From assembly GCA_034698045.1 (NCBI GenBank), contig JAQGAU010000713.1, positions 1 through 24,670 of the forward strand: DNA of 24,670 bases. The letters run 5' to 3'. Below the pieces are notes generated by a model that saw only the letters and a program-made list of their open reading frames with translations, was not told where the DNA came from and ran no database searches. The position numbers and the translations under genes were made by a program. Below, in pieces: positions 18,250 to 24,670 of this stretch. Origin of the DNA: Paramacrobiotus richtersi. Lineage: Eukaryota; Tardigrada; Eutardigrada; Parachela; Macrobiotidae. Positions within the stretch are counted from its first letter, which is position 1. Every line of letters begins with the position of its first letter.

Positions 18250-20549
18250 TTAATAACCGACCGCAATCAATCCAAAGGAACCACATTAACCGCAAATAGC
18301 TACTCTTAAATGCATCTGTTAATTTCGCCTGCGGAGAACATATCAGGTGGCATTGTAACCGGTTACGAAGAGCCGGCGCTGACGTTGTACCCGGAATTTT
18401 TTCATGCCTTGCTTTTGAGTTAAAATACTAACTAACTACCAGTACGTGAGGTTGCGATCAGCTGTACAAGTACAGACAGTACAAGTACAGTCTGTAGTAC
18501 GTGTTAAAGTCATGAGCACAGTATTGAGAAAAACAGGATTACGGCAGTTTCCAAGTTTCTTGTCATACTTTCCAATATAATATTACAAGCAGCTGGCTCG
18601 CCTGCGGCGAGCCGCAACTTGCTGTATTGTGGAAAGTCAGGATCATAAAGTTTAGTTATACAATGTATTACATTAAGCTCACTAATTATAAAAACCACCA
18701 TCGTTTATTTATCCAAATTAATTATTTATACTTTCAACAGTCCTGGGCTTTCTCTGTACAACTAATATACAGGACTACTTTGTATTAGACTGCTCGGCGC
18801 AAAAAAATACGTTTATGACTTCGACGTTCGAGCATGTCTTCAGCATTTGTAGAACTTTGAGACAAATGTGACAGGCGTGGGAAAGCAGAGTTACTATCCC
18901 GGATGGGCAGCTGGAAAACTAGTGTCTGTGGACTCTGGACGCATAATTGGCGGCAGACTACGAATGATGGAATCCATGCATGCAGGATCCTTCGTTTCTG
19001 GTTCCTTAGACAAATCACAAATGTGAATCGGAATTCGCTGCGAAATTTTTTATAAATGTGTTCGAAATATATTCCAGACGTAGCGTCATTTAAGATTTGG
19101 CGTGAATATTTCGTTAACATATGTAAACATGTGATATATGTGGATACATAAAAAAATCCAGGCAGTACGCATCATTTTCTAGCTGGTTAACCGGCTTTAC
19201 AATGCGGTATTGTGTTATTATTTATATTGAAGCCGGAAAATTGCAACTAAAGGTGCGTGAGAATTTTTCATGGCTATGTAACGGGTGCGAGAGTTGCGTT
19301 GCAAAATGGCATATTGAATGAACTGCACATTGTCTCTACATTAGGGATGGAGGTGATATTTTCGGCTGACCCGCCAGACGTTACTCGAACTTTCTTCAGA
19401 CACCAGTGTTAATTTTTTCAAAATTGGAACACAAAATTGGAACAAAGCACACACAAACAAAGCTTTAGTTTTTTGAAACACGGATTGGAAACAAATTGCG
19501 CTACTTGCACGCCATGGTAAAGTTGATCTCATTACGCCCATATGCATTATCCACCAATTCTTTGAGCGGCTCGTCTACTGCGCATTGGCGGCGGGAGCTC
19601 CGCGCCGCCGAGAAAGCTCGCGACTCGAACAGACCGGCTCGATAGCGTTGAAAAATACATATACTCGTAGAAACAGAAATGTTGGAATATTGTTACTGGC
19701 TTCTTCCGACTGCTATTGATCACATAAATATTTCTACATAATGCTGCATAGGAGATGCTTTTTCCGTTTTTCATGTCGTTTCGAGAAATCCTTTCTATTT
19801 TGATTTTCCGTACTCATTCTTATGCATACTTTATTCTCTGAGTGTCTCCCATACACACCTATTTATACGAAAAAAAGCACTGGAAAAAATTGCCAATTTT
19901 CAACTTAAAAATGGAAATGGGCAACCTCTGCCTGAGTCTGACATGAACAAAACTGCAAGGTGTTAGGTGACTAATTTAATTTATCCATAATAGCAGAAAT
20001 TATTACCACTGTTATTGACTTGATGGTCTTAGGAAAGGTTCGAGGCATTCGCAATCTTAAATCAGATACATTTCCAATAACGAGTCCAGGAAAAATCGTG
20101 GAACAGAGGCAACCACCCGGATGCAGAACATAGTGCAACAAATTTATCTTATGAAAATGAGTGGAAGCAAACGCAGTCCTGGAAATTTACAACCAAGGCT
20201 CTTGCCAAGGCCGTGTCAGATAAAGTTTGTACCATGGTGAAAATTTCAGAATTTGGTGCAAAATGCAGAAACAGGAGACATGAACAACATATCGAGGGTA
20301 TAAAATAAGATTCAGTCATAAATGTATATTAAAAAAATTGGTATAAGAATACCGACTAAAATAAATCAGTATAGAATCAGCAGCAACGAATATCACCCAA
20401 GAAAAAACACGAAAGCTAATTAAAAACATTATGAACTAAGCTATTAGCATTAGGAATAAACGAAGCACAAAGAAATACGAGATATCAAAAATCACGAATT
20501 GATAATGGCTGGGAACAATAATTATGTGTACCGTATGTGGTACTTCTAC
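18250..20549. other. Long intergenic stretch, no gene seen
   Basis: AT-rich, with only short ORFs that match nothing I recognise. Contents: a GTACAAGTACAG near-duplication about 18463-18492; an imperfect foldback around 18595-18613; a GC-rich palindrome around 19587-19609 (GGCGGC...GCCGCC with GGAGCTCC inside); and a 13-bp tandem AAAATTGGAACAC near 19420-19445. Confidence 0.5.
18568..18636. repeat. Imperfect foldback
   Basis: A perfect 8-bp core stem, GGCTCGCC (18595-18602) and GGCGAGCC (18606-18613) with loop TGC, continues outward with gaps to CTTTCC (18568-18573) and GGAAAG (18631-18636). Similarity of the flanks continues weakly further out. Could be a decayed foldback transposon. Confidence 0.5.
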
Positions 20550-20661
20550 CGAAGCCGCTCGCTAGTAATTAAGAGAACAATGACATCGTTTACTCTATAT
20601 ACATATAGATGTAGAAACAATGCTCTATTATTGTTCTCTTAATTACTAGCGAGTGGCTTCG
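20550..20661. mobile_element. 112-bp foldback MITE with 7-bp target duplication
   Basis: Left arm 20551-20581 and right arm 20630-20660 are inverted copies of 31 bp with one mismatch (GAAGCCGCTCG versus GAAGCCACTCG). The 48-bp centre folds further through GTTT...AAAC and CTATAT-AC-ATATAG. Counting one more complementary base on each side, the element is 20550-20661 and is flanked on both sides by CTTCTAC (20543-20549 and 20662-20668). The intact duplication shows a transposition event. No ORF; the family is unknown. A 7-bp duplication, or 8 bp with one mismatch, is compatible with a hAT-type source. Confidence 0.8.
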
Positions 20662-20668
20662 CTTCTAC

Positions 20669-21497
20669 GGATGCAATGAACGTTCAAACTTGAGTGCGCG
20701 AGCAGGCTAATAATAGCCTCCTGACTGGCCAATGGCTATAGGCGCGAGCGTCCGCCAGTAAGGGTAACTCCAACATCAGTGCACCAGTCTGCGCCATTTC
20801 CAGTAAGGATCAGCCCAATGGAATCAGACCAGTCAGCCCATGCATCTCTCAAAACCCATATCATTCGCTTAACACACAGCCCAGACCCACAGATTTCACC
20901 CACCGTTTTCAAGTGGTTACCATTGCCTTTTTTGAGATTTAATTGATTCACACAGTTAGTTGTAAAAAAATTCCAACGGTAGTTCCCACCTTCTTCGATC
21001 CCTCTTTCTACTGAAACTTAAAACAGTCTAATAGGACTATTGGTTCTCGAGTCTATAAAGGATAACCATTCCAATTTTTGGCTATATATATTGGGAGGAT
21101 AACTAGGTAGCACTTCATTCTTTCGTGCTTGTAGACCGAGCGAGCTCTGAGCAGCCGACAAACTGTACAATAAGACCACCAAGATTGTAATCAAGTTTTC
21201 CTTGGAGCACAATGTAGCAAATCGGTAAACAAAATACCCGGATCATTATCCTGTAGAAGTCCTGCACCGGCTGCATTTGAATAACAATGCTCCAAATACT
21301 GTACCTATCTGTTGCAAATATTAGCCCTAAAAAATTTCGATATTCGTCATAACCCCCCACGAAGACATGTTGTTTCTCCCCTGTTTGAGACTTAAGCTCG
21401 CCACGCTGTGTTTAACATAGGAGTCTACGGGAAATCTCAGAAGCCGGATATCCGGACCTTTTATTCTGTTTCCTAATAAGGTTTCTACATAGATCCA
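20669..21497. other. Intergenic, no gene seen
   Basis: Short ORFs only, none recognisable. CCAGTAAGG occurs twice (about 20756 and 20802). Confidence 0.4.
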
Positions 21498-21599
21498 TTG
21501 ACACTGAATCCGAAACTGGAGAGCGATTGCAGTGGTCTTCCTGCCGAGAACCAAGTGGCGGAAATTTCCGACATCTCGTATCTATTTCGCACTGACTAC

Positions 21600-21938
21600 A
21601 TGACATTTCATGAATGCAAGGCGTATGAAAAAGTTCCTTGTTCACACACTGAGATCGATAGGTGGGAACTGGATCGATATGGAAGACCGGAGTTCGGGAA
21701 ATATTCTCGATTTTATAAAACCTACTTCAAATTGCGCTGCGCCGGAAATGAGTGGGAAAACAATTCAGGTGGATGGCGAGCATTTATACGAGCGTATATC
21801 AAAAAATTTAGCATAAGCAGTCCTAAACGAGCGCTGTGCATGATTATCAGGGAACGGCGAGAGATAAAAGATCCAATCCATTTGGATGTATTTGAACCAG
21901 TTCGCGGTCAAGTCAGCGACCTCACAGTCATATCTTAA
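21600..21938 (+). CDS. Unrecognised ORF, possible exon
   Basis: The frame is open from 21498; the first ATG is at 21600, giving 112 codons to the TAA at 21938. The product is charged and aromatic-rich with a few cysteines (HECKAYEKVPCSH, then KLRCAGNEW). No family is recognised and no signal peptide is seen. An AG acceptor-like site (GATTGCAG, about 21531) lies upstream, so it may be the last exon of a gene and not a gene by itself. It could also be chance. Confidence 0.25.
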   Translation: MTFHECKAYEKVPCSHTEIDRWELDRYGRPEFGKYSRFYKTYFKLRCAGNEWENNSGGWRAFIRAYIKKFSISSPKRALCMIIRERREIKDPIHLDVFEPVRGQVSDLTVIS

Positions 21939-22385
21939 TCTGGTGCAAGTACCGAAGTAACATCAAAAATCTACCACAGTGGGATATTGCCCAGTTTGGT
22001 TGCATTACATAATATAAACTGACAGCGGCAAGAATCTGTCCACTAAGAGACACGATTTCAACCGGATTCCTAATGGGGGACTGATAGTTTTTAGCTTGTC
22101 CGCCATTATGGAAATAGAACCATACACATTCACGGATTTACCACGCATCAGCAGCTTGTCAGTGGATAAGGCCTTAATGGTAATTTAATGTGTTAAATTA
22201 AGTTAATGTTGATTGGTGTAGAAGCTTCTGTTTCGGCTACGCCCTCTTTCGCCCCCATTTCCCCGGGCTGTACATAAGAGGCTGCACGTACCTGCACGCC
22301 GCTCATTTGGTTTTCTCTGCGCTGCCAAGATTTTTCTGACTTTTCCCCACCCGCCGTAACCCTGTCTGTTTCCTGTTTATTTGCA
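21939..22385. other. Intergenic, no gene seen
   Basis: No ORF or structure worth naming. Confidence 0.4.
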
Positions 22386-22874
22386 ATGTACCACTCATAC
22401 AATTTGCAATTTGTATGTCAGTATGCACATCTCAATAAAGGGCCTCGGGTGAGAAGGGAGGTAGGCAGGAACGGCCGCGAGCTAAGTGCATGCTGCCGCA
22501 CAGTTGCTCGCACCTCCTGTGGCCACCGTCCTTTCAGCCTCCACGCCTCATACACACACACACAGAGCTCGTTTCCGGCGTCCTTGCCTTATGGAAATCT
22601 AACATTAACTCATATCTTTGACAAAATCGATCGCTACAGATCTACGAGGGGCCCTGAGGTTTTGGTTGAAATATGGAGCGATCTCGACAAGGTCCATCGT
22701 ATCCACTGCGACTGCTCGTTCGCCTGGTACAGAAATTTTCTCAAGTCCAAGCCAGAACTGATGGAGAGCAAACAGGAGGGTACAACGGCAATCACCGGAA
22801 GCTACATGTCCGAATATTTTGATGCGTTTGGCTTGATCCATATGTGGCATCAGTGGATAGCGCAAAGAACTTGA
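22386..22874 (+). CDS. ORF with a leucine-rich-repeat C-terminal-cap-like segment
   Basis: 162 codons from ATG to TGA. The first half is low-confidence: it includes a CACACA microsatellite and no domain. The second half looks like the end of a leucine-rich repeat protein: VLVEIWSDLDKV, then IHCDCSFAWYRNFL, which matches the CxCxxxWxxxxL pattern of LRR C-terminal caps. The second cysteine pair normally found there is missing and no other repeats are visible. A CTACAG acceptor-like site near 22640 suggests that the real exon may begin there. Either a 3' exon or an eroded fragment. Confidence 0.35.
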   Translation: MYHSYNLQFVCQYAHLNKGPRVRREVGRNGRELSACCRTVARTSCGHRPFSLHASYTHTQSSFPASLPYGNLTLTHIFDKIDRYRSTRGPEVLVEIWSDLDKVHRIHCDCSFAWYRNFLKSKPELMESKQEGTTAITGSYMSEYFDAFGLIHMWHQWIAQRT

Positions 22875-24193
22875 CCAAAGATAATTATCGGGCGGGTGAT
22901 CAGTTTTCCTATAATACTACCTGCTTCGGTTCGTGTTAACAATGCCCAATCGTTGCTTTTCGTAATTGGCTTTGCTTCGTGCCGATTCTTCAGCGGTTCC
23001 ACTTCAGGAAAGAAGTGCTGAATTTTTTTGGGCTGCAGCTTGCTTAAACTAACGACACCAACTGGCAGCACATTATATGCTATTAAAAACTGCGCAGCAT
23101 TTCTAGACAGCACAACTGCCTGCAGAAAATTGCTCCTCCCGCTTTATGCTTGAAGTTGCGCACAAGCAAAGCCAAAACAGAATGGCAGACAAAGAAGGAA
23201 AATTTCACCTGACTGAGAGTACGCATCACGTCAGCTCAACCAAGACGGCAGTACAGGGTCACCTGTGGGCTAGCTGTCGTTATTTATCATGACAATCAAC
23301 AGCCCGACTCTGGGCGAAGCCTGAACAGAAAGTGGACTGGAACGTATTTATTCCATATTTCTACTGCCTGTTAGTATCGTCTTAGGCCGCGAAGCGTTCT
23401 ACATATACGTACGCTTACATGTTGTCCTGGTGCCTCCTAACCTGTTCCACGGCAGCCTGGGATGATTAACCGGGACTTGCGGACATTGTCCCAGACTGGT
23501 ATCGATCCCGACTAAAAGCAGTGCAGCAGCCAATATTGCAGACATCATGCAGAAAAAAAATTTCTACGATATGCAAATACGGATCAAAAGTCTACGGAGC
23601 AGTATTCAAGAAGCATTTGATGGTGTGTCCCAGATTACATGAGCGTGACAGGCACGTGAAAAAGCTTCCCAGATGCTTCGCCTGATAATCCACTAGAGTC
23701 AGCAAATTCAGGTGCCAGCAAGTTCTTTCAGGCGCGTATACGACGAACGGCATAGTCTCACGTGAAAGCTATCGCATAGGCCTGACGCCAGCTCACGCAT
23801 TCAGCATAAAGCTACAAACACCAGCCAATCGTTTTTTGCATTCGGATCATTCTATGCAAAGCAGTCTATTGCATTGTGGGTCTTTTCCATCGTCACTGGT
23901 TTTCGCGGTCCTACTAATGTTTAATTCTTCGAACAGCCGCTCGCAGCAAACATAACAGTCACATTATAAGCACTGTAACTAAATATGCGAATGATGGGTA
24001 AGTCATAAGTGATAAGTGCAGATTTTGTGATGTACCTGTAGGGAACTCAATAGATGTTACCGTTTGCAAAGGGTTGCCGATATAATCACTCTGTTCGCGG
24101 CTTTCGTTTTATGATGCATATGGCTTAGTAATTCGACTTAATCATTCATTCAGAATCCATCTACTCTCGTACCAACTTTCGACTACAATTAAT
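22875..24193. other. Intergenic, no gene seen
   Basis: About 1.3 kb without a convincing gene. A minus-strand 87-codon frame at 22850-23113 overlaps the LRR-like ORF and matches nothing I know. Confidence 0.5.
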
Positions 24194-24670
24194 TTAGCCG
24201 ACAGTCGCCAGATTTCCGACAGAAGAAAAGGCCTTTTTAACAAGCTGCCACACGGCAACCCTAAACTCCGACAAAACCAGCATGAACAAAATGGGATCCA
24301 TCACAGTCTGCACCAAAAACAGAAACGACAAGATGAGAAAATACATAGACAAGTAGCTTACATCCATGAAACAGCTCATCCCATAATACACGCACCCGGG
24401 CGTCCAAGTTAGCGTGACGCTCATCGTACTTACTGTTAGGATTCCGAAGATTCGCTTATTCTCCCGCTGTCGGTGCCCGCTCCGCCGCTCCACCACCGTC
24501 ATCTCTTGCAAAGTATTTGTCATCAGCTGGGACTGTCGCACGAGTATCTGCTTGCGTCGTTTATACAGTAGATACGGATAGGCCGCGGTGATCAACGCCT
24601 GCGGTAATACGAACACCACAAACTCAACAAAGATGTTCCAATGAGTTAGCACTTCGTAGTTTAGCATACA
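24194..24670 (-). CDS. Partial rhodopsin-type GPCR (TM5-TM7), cut by the window edge
   Basis: Reading from the window edge: TM5 (FVEFVVFVLPQALITAAYPYL), a short basic third loop (KRRKQI ... RRSGHRQRENKR), TM6 with TWTP in place of CWxP, and TM7 ending in MDPILF, a DPxxF form of NPxxY, followed by a basic helix 8. The stop is TAA at 24194. The frame is open to the last base, so the 5' part lies beyond the window. TM6 and TM7 resemble those of the receptor at 14899 (FWTP, MNPVLC), but the third loop is much shorter. Probably a related orphan receptor. Confidence 0.8.
   Translation of the reverse strand, partial: CMLNYEVLTHWNIFVEFVVFVLPQALITAAYPYLLYKRRKQILVRQSQLMTNTLQEMTVVERRSGHRQRENKRIFGILTVSTMSVTLTWTPGCVYYGMSCFMDVSYLSMYFLILSFLFLVQTVMDPILFMLVLSEFRVAVWQLVKKAFSSVGNLATVG

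Noticed and set aside
18510-18701. 63-codon minus-strand ORF
   Set aside because: It runs through the foldback at 18568-18636, so its reading frame is most likely incidental.

Overview
This is eukaryotic, metazoan-looking DNA: short GT-AG introns with consistent phases, intronless or near-intronless rhodopsin-type GPCRs, a secreted serpin, AT-rich intergenic DNA, satellite and microsatellite tracts, and DNA transposons. A small-genome invertebrate (for example a tardigrade) would fit, but nothing here fixes the species. All gene models were made by eye from reading frames and splice sites.

Layout. 1-560: tandem satellite of 106-108 bp units. 593-840: degenerate TTCAATTCAG-like simple repeat. 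880-1245: two copies of a covarying stem-loop element with a run of AGGTCA half-sites between them. 1250-3100: no convincing gene. 3.1-13.3 kb: a large DNA transposon with three genes. 14899-16038: intronless GPCR. 16740-18222 (minus): serpin with an in-frame stop before its last conserved strand. 18.3-24.2 kb: mostly non-coding, with a 112-bp foldback element at 20550-20661 and two weak ORFs. 24194-24670: 3' part of a second GPCR on the minus strand, running off the window.

The transposon is the main content. Its + strand gene (7252-9988) is an EnSpm/CACTA-like (TNP2-type) transposase of 877 aa. Transcribed away from it is a 15-exon minus-strand gene (6668 to 3194, 616 aa) with a Tudor/chromo-barrel-like module and a C-terminal BEN-like domain. 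A 5-exon minus-strand gene (13314 to 10557, 462 aa), with an acidic N-terminus and two zinc-finger-like clusters, converges on the transposase; its stop codon directly abuts the stop of a small + strand terminal exon.

Across exactly this segment I find 20 perfect copies of a dyad-symmetric 12-mer, CRGGANNTCCYG, spaced 316-880 bp apart, in both orientations and in different reading frames, and none elsewhere in the window. Nearly all lie in coding exons, and four form 3' splice sites. I infer that it is a DNA recognition site for one of the element's own proteins. I could not identify terminal inverted repeats or the target-site duplication.
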